DNA of 64,000 nt from Streptomyces sp. JB150 (lineage in GTDB: Bacteria; Actinomycetota; Actinomycetes; Streptomycetales; Streptomycetaceae), in contig NZ_CP049780.1 of NCBI RefSeq assembly GCF_011193355.1, forward strand, positions 6,051,798-6,115,797, written 5' to 3'. The notes beneath the pieces were generated by a model that saw only the letters and a program-made list of their open reading frames with translations, was not told the DNA's origin and made no database searches. Below, piece after piece: positions 32,401 to 40,000 of the stretch (the stretch's first letter is position 1; every line of letters begins with the position of its first letter). The position numbers were made by a program, and so were the translations under genes.

Positions 32401-32630
32401 ACCGACCACGGCACGTCGATCGGGTCGTCCGGGAGGAACCGGCCGATGTAGCGCACCGTGCACATCTGGAGCGCGAAGCCCAGTTGGTGATGCGTGGAGC
32501 GTCGCAGCGCGATCAGATCGCGGTCGACGTCGTCCAGGAAGAAGAACCGCTCCAGCTCGGGGCGGGTCGGCTCCTCGGCGAACTTCCCGTACGCCTCGGC
32601 CTGCTCATCAGTCAGAAACTCCACCGGCAC
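29493..32630 (-). pseudogene. tnpA: Tn3-family transposase interrupted by one in-frame TAG
   Basis: Two abutting frames in the same phase together make a ~1,045-codon Tn3 transposase, the normal length. The N-terminal part (32630 to 30525, 701 aa) has the DUF4158 start FLTDEQAEAYGKFAEEP. The catalytic part (down to 29493) has D in WGDGLLASVDGLRF, D in TDNASYSDMVFGLF and E in LTVQESRHKLARD, so the whole DDE triad is downstream of the stop. The TAG at 30525-30527 falls in TALIAA-stop-AGIPIVRHWGDG, where homologues as I recall them have Gln, so a single CAG to TAG change explains it. Without suppression the product lacks the active site. Confidence 0.88.
30525..30527 (-). other. In-frame amber codon within tnpA
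   Basis: The TAG lies at codon 702 of the transposase frame, just before the first catalytic aspartate. Both sides remain open in the same frame with normal family sequence, so there is no other visible damage. Confidence 0.85.
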
Positions 32631-32713
32631 GAGGCGGACCGTAGCCAGCGCCGGTACCCGTCCGGCGATCTTTCCGCGAACCCCAGCGGAGCCCCCAGCC
32701 AGTGTGCTAGCCG

Positions 32714-32763
32714 ACCATGATCGTTCTCAGCGCCAACGGCTGTACCGATGTTCCCCGAGGCCG
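32714..32763. repeat. Right terminal inverted repeat of the transposon
   Basis: This is the reverse complement of the left repeat at 24382-24431, with two adjacent mismatches. The outermost base abuts GATCC. Confidence 0.85.
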
Positions 32764-32768
32764 GATCC
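32764..32768. repeat. Target-site duplication GATCC (right copy)
   Basis: Direct repeat of 24377-24381. Joining the flanks at one copy restores the host reading frame. Confidence 0.85.
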
Positions 32769-33318
32769 GGCGGCGACGGCCCCAGGGGGCGGGGGGCTGC
32801 GCCGGGGCGACGTGACCAGCGCGCTCGCCGGGCTCCCGGGACGCTTTGGGACCGTCGGGCCCGCGGGAGGCGTCAGGCTTGGTGGGCTCGGTGCGCTCGG
32901 TGGGCTCTTCGGTCTCTTCCAGCTGGTCGGACTCCGCGGGCTCTCCGGGCGCCGCCCCCGGCTCTCCGGGCGCCGCCCCCGGCTCTCCCGGCGCTTCCCG
33001 CTGTTCCGGCTCTTCCGGCTCCTCGCCGGCCGTGGGGCCGGTGGCCGGTGCCGGGGGGGGGCGGGTGCGGGCCGCGAGGGCGGCCAGCCAGCGGCGGTGC
33101 AGGTCGAGGCGCTCCTCGGGCGTCGCGCCGCACAGCGCGGCGAAGCGTTCGACGGGGGCGAAGTCCTGGGGGACCGCGTCGCCCGCGCAGTAGCGGTGCA
33201 GCGTGGAGGTGTTCATCTGGAGGCGCCGGGCCAGCGCGCCGTAGCTGCGATCCGTACGCTCCTTCAGCCCGCGCAGCAGCGCCGCGAACTCTGCGACCTC
33301 GTCGTCGTGTCCCGACAC
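32764..33318 (-). pseudogene. 5' half of the HTH-TM-sensor gene split by the transposon
   Basis: Codons 1-185 encode an XRE-like HTH (about 8-60, GALARRLQMNTSTLHRYCAG), then an acidic Glu/Pro-rich linker with a repeated PGEPGAA unit, ending in the basic stop-transfer cluster WGRRRRI right at the insertion point. The remaining TM and extracellular domain are at 23453-24381. The frame runs on into the transposon end and stops at 32707, giving a 203-aa soluble HTH protein with a foreign tail. The GTG start is at 33318. The insertion thus separates the DNA-binding half from the membrane and sensing half. Confidence 0.85.
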
Positions 33319-33536
33319 CCTTCCCCCGTGTGCTCGCGTCCCCGGGACGGCATCCCAGGCACTCCCTGTACGTGCACGTCAGACGGGGTGGGATGGTTCC
33401 ATGCCGACGGATCCGGCGTCCCCTGTTGCGCCCCCGCCGCAGCCCGCCGATGCTCGACATGTCGCCCCGGGAGCCGGTCCGGCCCGCCGGCGGTGGGCGG
33501 CAGTCCACACTCACGCACTCGCCCACGGGGAGACCC

Positions 33537-34145
33537 ATGCCCATCCGTACCCGAGCCGGAGCGCTCACCGCAGTCGCCGTCGCCGCGCTCACCGGCGTCA
33601 CCGCCCTCGCCGCCCCGGCGGCAGCCGCGCCCTCGCCCGCGTTCCTCTCGGCCGCAGACCTGCCGCCGCACCCGTCCTCGTCGTGGACCGCCGGCGAGGT
33701 CACCGACGGGGTGCCGGACGAGCTGCGGCTCTGCCTGGACGAGGTGTTCCCCGGCTACGACTCGCGCTACCGCCCGTTCCACACCGACCTCGACACCAGC
33801 GCCCGGCAGCTGACCATCGTCACCGGCAGCACCGCGAAGGCCGCGGCCCTGGCCGACCGGATGAACCGGGAGATCCGTTCCTGCGCGGGCCGTATCGAGC
33901 GGAGCGACCCCCAGGTCGAGGCCGGCTACCGCCATTACGGCAGGGTCGCCGTCGAGGAGGGCGCCCGCGTCCACGGGCTGCACACCGAGACCTCCTGGGG
34001 CGCGACGGACATCCGTCTGCTGTCGGTGGGACGCGACGGGCGGACCGTCACCGTCGTGGAGTGGTCGCAGATGGGCGACTTCGGGGACGCGCCCGTCCGC
34101 GCGTTCCGCAAGACGACGGCCACGGCGGTGAACAAGCTCTACTGA
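33537..34145 (+). CDS. Secreted protein of unknown function, 202 aa
   Basis: A Sec signal peptide (MPIRTRAGALTAVAVAALTG...APAAAA, about 1-30) precedes a ~170-residue extracellular domain starting FLSAADLPPHPSSSWTAGEV. This resembles PknH-like sensor domains in shape, with two cysteines (in LRLCLDEV and RSCAGRI) likely to pair. The ATG at 33537 is the start closest to the signal peptide, with GGGGAGA upstream. It is transcribed away from the split HTH gene. Function is unknown. Confidence 0.75.
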   Translation: MPIRTRAGALTAVAVAALTGVTALAAPAAAAPSPAFLSAADLPPHPSSSWTAGEVTDGVPDELRLCLDEVFPGYDSRYRPFHTDLDTSARQLTIVTGSTAKAAALADRMNREIRSCAGRIERSDPQVEAGYRHYGRVAVEEGARVHGLHTETSWGATDIRLLSVGRDGRTVTVVEWSQMGDFGDAPVRAFRKTTATAVNKLY

Positions 34146-34645
34146 CCCGGCGGCCGACCGCCGCACGGTCGCCGGTGGCCGCCGTCCCGCCACGGGGGTG
34201 GGGACGGCGGCCACGGGTGCCGGGACCGCGGCCACCGGGACTCGGGAGGGCGCTGTCACCGGGCACCGGGACCGCGGTCACGGGGCGCCCGGACCGCGGT
34301 CGGCAGGTCGCTGTCACGGTCGCATTCCGGCCACTTTCACCCCGGCGGTTCCGGTGCCGCGACGGTTGCAGATATGCCACGGTCGGGGAACCACCCGCCT
34401 CACCACTGGGCCGTGTACGGCCGGATCGGCAGACGGCAATAGACATGTGAGCCGATCCACGCCGGTCGGCCGCGGGGCCGGGCACGCCGTCCGCGGCCGG
34501 TCCGGCGGCCCCCGGCCGCCTCGGGGGTGGCCGAACACCCGGCCGTCGGCGATCCGGTATGACTGGCCCGGTGCCGACCGGGCAAGGATCCCCGTGAACG
34601 TGTTCGACCAGGAGGGGAACCGACATCGGCACGCGGGCGGGGGAC
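34146..34645. other. 500-bp gap, terminator and promoter region
   Basis: There is no coding frame I can support. The left end holds a strong terminator hairpin (34175-34214) and several imperfect repeats of the type GGGACCGCGGnCACCGGG (about 34222-34310). The right end should hold the promoter of the RsbW-like gene. Confidence 0.5.
34175..34214 (+). terminator. Strong hairpin terminator
   Basis: Perfect 14-bp arms (34175-34188 with 34201-34214, GTGGCCGCCGTCCC) and a 12-nt loop lie 30 bp after the secreted-protein stop. Confidence 0.7.
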
Positions 34646-35155
34646 ATGAGGAGTCAGACACGAGGAGGCGGGCCCACCACGGTCGGGGCTCTCACGGCGG
34701 GGACGGCGGAGGAGGAGACCGACGGCACCGCGGAGCGGACAGCGGCGCCGCAGCTGCGGCGCAGACTCGACCGGGCGGATCTGCGGGCGGTCCCGGAGGC
34801 CCGCCGGGCGCTGCGCGAACTGCTGCGGCAGTGGGGCAGCCCCGGCTGCTCGGCCGTGGCGGAGCTGCTGACCAGTGAACTCGTCACCAACGCGCTGGTG
34901 CACACCGACGACGACGCGGTCCTCACGGCCACCGTCGGACCGCGTGGACTGCGCGTGGAGGTGAGGGACTTCGTGGCCCGCCGGCCCACACTGCGCGTAC
35001 CGGCCGCCGACGACGGTACGCACGGCCGGGGCCTGGTCCTGGTGGAGGCGCTGGCCGCCGCCTGGGGCGTACGCCCGCACGCGGTCGGCAAGGCCGTCTG
35101 GTTCGAGCTGACCGAAGACACCGCCGACACCGTGGATGCCGTGGACGCCGCGTGA
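34646..35155 (+). CDS. RsbW-like ATP-binding regulator (HATPase_c)
   Basis: A 169-aa protein consisting of a disordered ~35-residue N-terminus and a GHKL-fold ATPase: ELLTSELVTNALVHT is the N box, VEVRDFVARRP the G1 box (D-x-x-x-R in place of DxGxG), and DDGTHGRGLVLVEALAAAWGV the G2 box. Streptomyces encodes many such anti-sigma-factor or switch kinases with this modified G1. It has no partner anti-anti-sigma gene nearby. It probably binds or phosphorylates a regulatory protein; the target is unknown. Confidence 0.85.
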   Translation: MRSQTRGGGPTTVGALTAGTAEEETDGTAERTAAPQLRRRLDRADLRAVPEARRALRELLRQWGSPGCSAVAELLTSELVTNALVHTDDDAVLTATVGPRGLRVEVRDFVARRPTLRVPAADDGTHGRGLVLVEALAAAWGVRPHAVGKAVWFELTEDTADTVDAVDAA

Positions 35156-35255
35156 GACACGGGGCATGAGCACGAGGGACGACACGTGAACGGGACGGGG
35201 TGCGGCCCCTTGCGGCCGCACCCCGTCCCGTCGTCGCCCGGTCCCCGGTCCGGCG

Positions 35256-36302
35256 CTAGCCGAACTGCTGCTCCAGATCCTTGAGCTTGCGTTCCAGGGA
35301 GTCCAGGCGCGGCAGGGCCTGGGTGTCGTCCTCCGCGGTCAGGTCCACGGTGACCGGGTCAGCGGATCCGCCGCGGACCGGCTGAAGGGAGGGCCGCACG
35401 CGTACCGGCAACGGTTCCGGCGCGGATATGGCAGGCTCCGCGGAGACCATCTCGGAGCCCTGCTCCACCGGCGGCAGATCCACCTGGCGTCCGCCGCCGC
35501 GGCCGACGAAACCGCGGTGGCCCCGGCTGATCGCCTTCAGCTGGGCGCGCTCCAAGCGCTCCTTGTCGCGGCGGCGCATCCGCTCCTGCTCCTTCTGGCG
35601 CTTGTCCTCGCGGACCTCCTCGACCGCCTCGTCGAGGCTGCGCACGCCTTCCAGGAGCATCAGGGACCAGGCCTTGTACGTCTCGCGCGGGGCCCGCAGC
35701 CAGCGCACCACCCGGATCTGCGGCAGCGGTCGGGGCACCAGGCCCTGCTCGCGCAGGGCGGCCCGGCGGGTCTGCTTCAGGGCGCGGTCGAAGAGGACCG
35801 CGGCGGACAGGGACATGCCCGCGAAGAAGTGGGGGGCGCCGGCGTGCCCGGCACCGCGCGGCGCGTGCACCCAGTTGAACCAGGCGGCGGCGAAGGCGAA
35901 GGTCCACACCAGTATGCGGGAGCCGAGCGCCGCGTCACCGTGGCTCGCCTCGCGGACCGCGAGCACCGAGCAGAACATCGCCGCGCCGTCGAGTCCGAAC
36001 GGCACCAGGTACTGCCAGCCGTCGGCCAGGCCCAGGTTCTGCTCGCCGAAGCCGACCAGGCCGTGGAAGGAGAGCGCCGCCGCGACCGCGGCACAGCAGA
36101 AGAGCAGGCCGTAGGAGACGGTGCCGTAGATGGCCTCCTTGCGTCTGCGGCGTTCCTCGTTGCGCTCCCAGGAGTCGTCGGCGCTCGTGTCCTTCCCCGC
36201 GGTCCGCTTGCCGCGCGCGAGCACCGCCACCGCCGTCAGCATGCCCAGGAGCAGTACGGCGCCCGGAAGCAGCCAGTTCAGCGATATCTCGGTCAGTCTC
36301 AT
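35256..36302 (-). CDS. DUF2637 membrane protein with basic C-terminal domain
   Basis: A 348-aa protein with one N-terminal membrane helix (LNWLLPGAVLLLGMLTAVAVLA) and, after a charged loop, about four more in the DUF2637 region (about 50-185; GTVSYGLLFCCAAVAAALSFHGLVGFGE). The C-terminal ~150 residues are cytosolic: a highly charged helix (EEVREDKRQKEQERMRRRDKERLE), then a disordered segment and a final amphipathic helix. This layout resembles Spd-type proteins of actinomycete conjugative elements and chromosomal DUF2637 proteins. ATG 36302 is preceded by AAGGGA. The role is unknown. Confidence 0.82.
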   Translation of the reverse strand: MRLTEISLNWLLPGAVLLLGMLTAVAVLARGKRTAGKDTSADDSWERNEERRRRKEAIYGTVSYGLLFCCAAVAAALSFHGLVGFGEQNLGLADGWQYLVPFGLDGAAMFCSVLAVREASHGDAALGSRILVWTFAFAAAWFNWVHAPRGAGHAGAPHFFAGMSLSAAVLFDRALKQTRRAALREQGLVPRPLPQIRVVRWLRAPRETYKAWSLMLLEGVRSLDEAVEEVREDKRQKEQERMRRRDKERLERAQLKAISRGHRGFVGRGGGRQVDLPPVEQGSEMVSAEPAISAPEPLPVRVRPSLQPVRGGSADPVTVDLTAEDDTQALPRLDSLERKLKDLEQQFG

Positions 36303-36545
36303 CCGGTGGTCCCTTGCCTTGGGATAGGGCGTGACGCCCGCCATAGTGGCCCAATGCCGCAGGCCCTCTGGGGGTTTCGGGGCAAGAGGGCGCCAAGGGG
36401 ACCCGGGAGGGAGACGGGGACGGCGTTCTGCTCGAACTGCCGTGTGAGCGTGCGGAGTTGAGTTCGAAGAAGACAACCCCTGCGGGTGGTTCGCGGCGGA
36501 TTTCCCGCAACACGTGAGGAAACGGTCATCAGCTGCCATCGCAGA

Positions 36546-36567
36546 GATCACCGGTTCGAGGGTGATC
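36546..36567 (-). terminator. Hairpin after the siderophore-reductase gene
   Basis: Arms GATCACC and GGTGATC flank the loop GGTTCGAG, 25 bp downstream of the FhuF-like stop. Confidence 0.5.
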
Positions 36568-36591
36568 GTACGGGGCGGAAGTGGCGGAAGA

Positions 36592-37440
36592 TCAACTCGC
36601 CGCGGCGGCGGTCAGCTTGGCGACACGGTCGGCGTCACAGGTGCGCGGGCAGGTGGCGCAGGTGTCCTCGGGGCGCACGGTGTAGAACATGCAGCAGCTC
36701 GCCCGGTCCCGGGTGGGCAGCCGCTCGCCGTCCGGGCCGGTCAGCTCGCGGAAGGCCGCGGAGCCGACGTACGGCTTGGTCGCCCCCGGCAGCAGCAGCT
36801 CCAGCTCGTGCCGGGCCCGGCCCTGCTCGCCGAACAGGTGGGCGACGTACCACAGGCCCTCCACGACCTCGTCGGTCGCCATGCCCCACAGCGCGCGGCC
36901 GCGCCGGCGCATCCGGGGGCCGAAGCCGGCGAGGACCGGCTCCAGGTGCTCGGCCACCGCCGCCCGCACCTCGGCGCGCAGCGCCTCCTCGCCGTCCACC
37001 ACCCGGGCGCCGGGCAGCGCGGCGGCCGGGTCGCCGGGCAGGCAGGCGAAGCCGGCCGGGCGCACGGCGAGGCGGCCCATGGAGAGGTTGGGGGCGGTGC
37101 GGTCGTACGAGACGTGCGTCACGGGGTAGCGCGGGACGCGGCGGTGCAGGAACCAGGGGACGGTGATCAGCAGGCAGGCGGGCCAGGCGTAGCGGTGCAG
37201 GCCGAAACTGGCGATCACGTCGGGGCGGGCCTGGTGGCCGTAGTCCCGCAGGACCTGGGCGTCGTCCCAGGCCAGGAAGGTGTCGAGGGCGGCTCCGCCG
37301 TCCGCCAGCCCGGCGGCGGAGACCCATCCGCCGCCCTCGGGGGCCGGTTGTCCGGGGGGCAGCTCGGTGACGGTGAGGCCTGGGAACACCTCGGTGAGGC
37401 GGGCGTACGCGTCCGCTACGGCCGAAGAGGGCACAGGCAT
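36592..37440 (-). CDS. FhuF-like ferric-siderophore reductase (2Fe-2S)
   Basis: A 282-aa protein with the C-terminal iron-sulfur signature of FhuF-type reductases, ASCCMFYTVRPEDTCATCPRTC: vicinal cysteines, then C-x2-C. The N-terminal ~220 residues match the family in length and include DRTAPNLSMGRL and LWGMATDEVVEGLWYVAHLFGE. It would reduce ferric siderophores in the cytoplasm to release iron. I chose the ATG at 37440, with AAGGGG upstream, rather than the ATG at 37476 that lacks a ribosome site. A DmdR/IdeR-type iron box lies at 37490-37508, which supports repression by iron. Confidence 0.88.
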   Translation of the reverse strand: MPVPSSAVADAYARLTEVFPGLTVTELPPGQPAPEGGGWVSAAGLADGGAALDTFLAWDDAQVLRDYGHQARPDVIASFGLHRYAWPACLLITVPWFLHRRVPRYPVTHVSYDRTAPNLSMGRLAVRPAGFACLPGDPAAALPGARVVDGEEALRAEVRAAVAEHLEPVLAGFGPRMRRRGRALWGMATDEVVEGLWYVAHLFGEQGRARHELELLLPGATKPYVGSAAFRELTGPDGERLPTRDRASCCMFYTVRPEDTCATCPRTCDADRVAKLTAAAAS

Positions 37441-37489
37441 GCCGGAACCGCCCCTTGGGGTCGAGGAACTGATCACTCGGAGGTTTCTC

Positions 37490-37508
37490 AGAGGTAAGGC
37501 TTACCTTA
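37490..37508. promoter_or_regulatory. Iron box (DmdR/IdeR operator candidate)
   Basis: AGAGGTAAGGCTTACCTTA matches 14 of 19 positions of the actinobacterial iron box TTAGGTTAGGCTAACCTAA and contains the dyad GGTAAGGCTTACC. It lies 50 bp before the FhuF-like start. Confidence 0.75.
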
Positions 37509-37642
37509 CCCAATCGATCGCGAGTTTGAACTACCGCGTCCTGGCTCTAAGGTGCTCGACGGACGAGTAACAACCGGCCGTGATCTTCCCGCCCACCGGC
37601 AACCACGACCACAACCGACGACGAGCCCGTCAGGAGGCCCCC

Positions 37643-38476
37643 GTGAAGCAGCGCGCGCACGGCGCCTCCGGTACGGGGGCCGAGCCGGAGCCGGCGGCTT
37701 CCGGGGGTGCGGCGGGCGGCGGGGAGGCGCCCGCGGTCAGGGTGCCGCCCCAGGCGCGGGCCACGGCACCCCAGCCGGCGCGGGGTGAGCACACCCACGG
37801 TGAGCAGTCGATTCCGCGGGCGCGGTCGGGGGCGGAGCCCGTGCGGCCGGTCGTGCGGCGCTCGTCCGTGCGCGGGCAAGTCCTCCAGGCGCTGCGCTCC
37901 GCGCTGGTCACGGGAGAGCTGCGGCCCGGCGAGGTGTACTCCGCGCCCGCCCTCGGCGAGCGGTTCGGGGTGTCGGCGACGCCCGTCCGCGAGGCGATGC
38001 AGCAGCTCGCGCTGGAGGGCGCCGTCGAGGTCGTGCCCAACCGGGGCTTCCGGGTCGTCGAGCGGGGCGCGCGTGAACTGGCGGAGCTGGCGGAGGTGCG
38101 GGCGCTGATCGAGGTGCCCGTCCTGCTGCGGCTCGCCCGGACCGTGCCCGCCGCCCGCTGGGCCGAGCTGCGGCCGCTCGCCGAGGCGACGGTGCGGGCG
38201 GCGGCCTCCGGGTGCCGGGTGACGTACGCCGAGGCGGACCGGGCGTTCCACCGGGCCGTACTGGGCCTCGCCGGGAACGACCAGCTCGTGCGCATCGCGG
38301 ACGATCTGCACCGGCGCGCGCAGTGGCCGCCGGCCGGGCTGGCCGGCGGCCGCGACCGCACCGAACTGATGACCGACGCCGCCCAGCACGTCGCCCTCCT
38401 GGACGCGCTGATCGCCGCCGACACGGAAGCCGTACGAGCCCTCGTCACCGACCACTACCCAGGCACCCCCACCTGA
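37643..38476 (+). CDS. GntR-family (FadR-type) transcriptional regulator
   Basis: A 277-aa protein. After a disordered ~75-residue N-terminus comes a winged HTH (about 75-140: VRGQVLQALRSALVTGELRPGEVYSAPALGERFGVSATPVREAMQQL), then an all-helical FCD ligand domain (about 150-270) with EVRALIEVPVLLRLA, the metal-ligand region DRAFHRAVLGLAGN and a terminal histidine near DAAQHVALLDAL. The GTG at 37643 has AGGAGG eight bases upstream and is clearly the start. FCD regulators respond to small carboxylic acids. Its target is unknown; it is divergent from the FhuF-like gene. Confidence 0.9.
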   Translation: MKQRAHGASGTGAEPEPAASGGAAGGGEAPAVRVPPQARATAPQPARGEHTHGEQSIPRARSGAEPVRPVVRRSSVRGQVLQALRSALVTGELRPGEVYSAPALGERFGVSATPVREAMQQLALEGAVEVVPNRGFRVVERGARELAELAEVRALIEVPVLLRLARTVPAARWAELRPLAEATVRAAASGCRVTYAEADRAFHRAVLGLAGNDQLVRIADDLHRRAQWPPAGLAGGRDRTELMTDAAQHVALLDALIAADTEAVRALVTDHYPGTPT

Positions 38477-39067
38477 CCCTCGCCCCGATCCGCCCGGCGG
38501 CACGCCTGCCGGCGGCTTCGGCCGGTGAGTTGCCCGCTGCAGGAGTCCGGGCCGGCCGTGGCCGGGTGCGGGTGCCCCGGTGATGGCGTGAAGCCGCCCG
38601 CCCCCGCCCGTCCCCTCCCGGCGGCGTGGCGCCCGCTGCTTCGGCGGGCCGGTCGTGCGCTCGCGTGCCGCGGTTCGGGCGAGCCGACTGCCGCGGCAGC
38701 AGCCCGCGTCGGCATGAGCCGATCGGCCGCGCGGAGCCTGCGGCCGGTGCGGGGCGGCTGTCCCGCGTGGCCGCCGTGGCGCGGTCGACTTCGCCGGCCA
38801 CGGCGCCAACCGCCTCGGCGCCTCCGCGCTGGTGCACGGCCTCGCCGTCCCTTGCGGTCGAGGCGGGGCAGGTGCCCGCGTGGTGCCTTGGGGTTGGCGC
38901 GGGGCGCCTGGCCCGTGTGCGCCTCGCGGTGGGTGCGGGCCGGCTGTTCCATCCGCGCGCCCCCGCGGCCGGTGGGGCCCTGTCCCGTAGGGCGTCTGTG
39001 GTAGGACCGGCCCGGCCGGCTCGCGTGCCCCCGCGGTCGGGGTGCGGCCGGTCCCCCTCCGTCCGGC
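38477..39067. other. 591-bp gap without a supported gene
   Basis: The region is GC-rich, open in several frames, but none has plausible amino-acid composition or a ribosome site. It lies between the convergent ends of the GntR and TPR-like genes. I see only scattered short inverted repeats. Confidence 0.5.
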
Positions 39068-39835
39068 TCAGGCCGTTGCCGTGCCCGGGGCCGGGGGTGT
39101 CAGGTGGCGGGTGAGCCAGGTGGGGACGCCGCCCAGGAGGTGGAAGAGGCGACGGGCCTCCTCGCGCAGGCGGGAGGCCTCCGGTTCGGTCTCGGCGTCG
39201 GCCAGGGAGACCAGGGCCGGGGCCGTGCCCACGAGGTAGCCGAGTTCCTCGCGGATGCGCAGCGACTCGGCGAAGCCGTGCCGGGCCTCGGCCAACTCGC
39301 CGTCGCGCAGGGCGAGTCCGGCGAGGTGGCGCCAGGTGAAGGAGAGCAGGAGGGCGTCGGAGCGGGCGGTGGCGGCCGCGTGGGCGCGGCGGTAGGCCGC
39401 GCGGGCGGCCTGGGGGGAGCGGGTGAGGTTCTCGGCGAGCAGCCCCCGGCGGAAGTCCAGCAGCGCCCGGGCCGGCGCCCCCGGCGGGATCAGCGCCGCC
39501 GCCCGGCCCAGCGCGGCGCGGGCCTCGTCGGCGCGGTCCCGAACCGCGAGGAGGGTCGCGGCGTACGCCAAGTACCCGCGTTCACAAGCGGCCGCGCCCC
39601 GCTCGCCGTCGGTGTGGGCCAGCGCCTCCGCGGTGCGCAGCGCGTCCTCGGCGTCCTCCCAGCCCTGCTCGGTGTACAGACAGCGCTCCACCAGCAGCGC
39701 GGCACGCTGCAACGCGGCGCCCGGCGTGACCGGTTGGAGCAGGGCGGCCGCGTCGGCCCAGCAGGCCCGCGAGCGCAGCCGCCATACCGCGGTCTGGAGT
39801 GGATCGTCACCGGCGGTCGTTCCGTTACCAGACAT
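39068..39835 (-). CDS. TPR-like helical repeat protein, 255 aa
   Basis: An almost entirely alpha-helical, Ala/Arg/Leu-rich protein with TPR-like helix pairs (WEDAEDALRTAEALAHTDGERGAAACERGYLAYAATLLAV, RADEARAALGRAAAL, SPQAARAAYRRAHAAA, GELAEARHGFAESLRIREELG). There is no HTH and no membrane segment. The ATG at 39835 (MSGNGTTAGDD) is preferred over an in-frame GTG 33 bases upstream. It probably mediates protein-protein contacts; its partner is unknown. It lies downstream of the pucR-type gene in the same direction, with about 165 bp between them. Confidence 0.75.
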   Translation of the reverse strand: MSGNGTTAGDDPLQTAVWRLRSRACWADAAALLQPVTPGAALQRAALLVERCLYTEQGWEDAEDALRTAEALAHTDGERGAAACERGYLAYAATLLAVRDRADEARAALGRAAALIPPGAPARALLDFRRGLLAENLTRSPQAARAAYRRAHAAATARSDALLLSFTWRHLAGLALRDGELAEARHGFAESLRIREELGYLVGTAPALVSLADAETEPEASRLREEARRLFHLLGGVPTWLTRHLTPPAPGTATA

Positions 39836-40000
39836 GGCGGTATACGCCACCTCGCCCTCCCCGAGCACGCCATCGAGCTGTTGAGTGGTGGCCGCATCTC
39901 AGCACGGATCGCATGGCCCGGCCAAGAGGGTGGGTGAAGGATTTCACAAAGTCGTGGGACTGCGCGCCCGCGGAGGTTCCAGCCGTTTCCCGGCGCGTCC

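Larger units (their letters stand above)
24382..32763. mobile_element. Tn3-family transposon, 8,382 bp, carrying secreted-protein genes
   Basis: The element is bounded by 50-bp inverted repeats, 48 of 50 bases identical, and flanked by GATCC direct repeats. It encodes a Tn3-type transposase (with an in-frame stop), a serine resolvase with a palindromic candidate res site, and passenger genes: a 220-aa unknown protein, a secreted small Cys-containing peptide and a Tat-exported GH30 enzyme. All genes are transcribed toward the left end. It interrupts one gene precisely between codons 185 and 186. The damaged transposase suggests the copy cannot move alone, although a related transposase could mobilise its intact ends. 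Confidence 0.9.

Noticed and set aside
36546..36567. GGTTCGAG flanked by a 7-bp stem looks like a tRNA T-arm.
   Set aside because: No acceptor stem, anticodon arm or D arm can be formed around it; a terminator hairpin after the FhuF-like gene fits better.
38455..38952. 165-codon minus-strand frame in the gap between the GntR and TPR-like genes.
   Set aside because: The composition is Arg/Pro/Gly-rich with no ribosome site or motifs, as expected of non-coding high-GC DNA.
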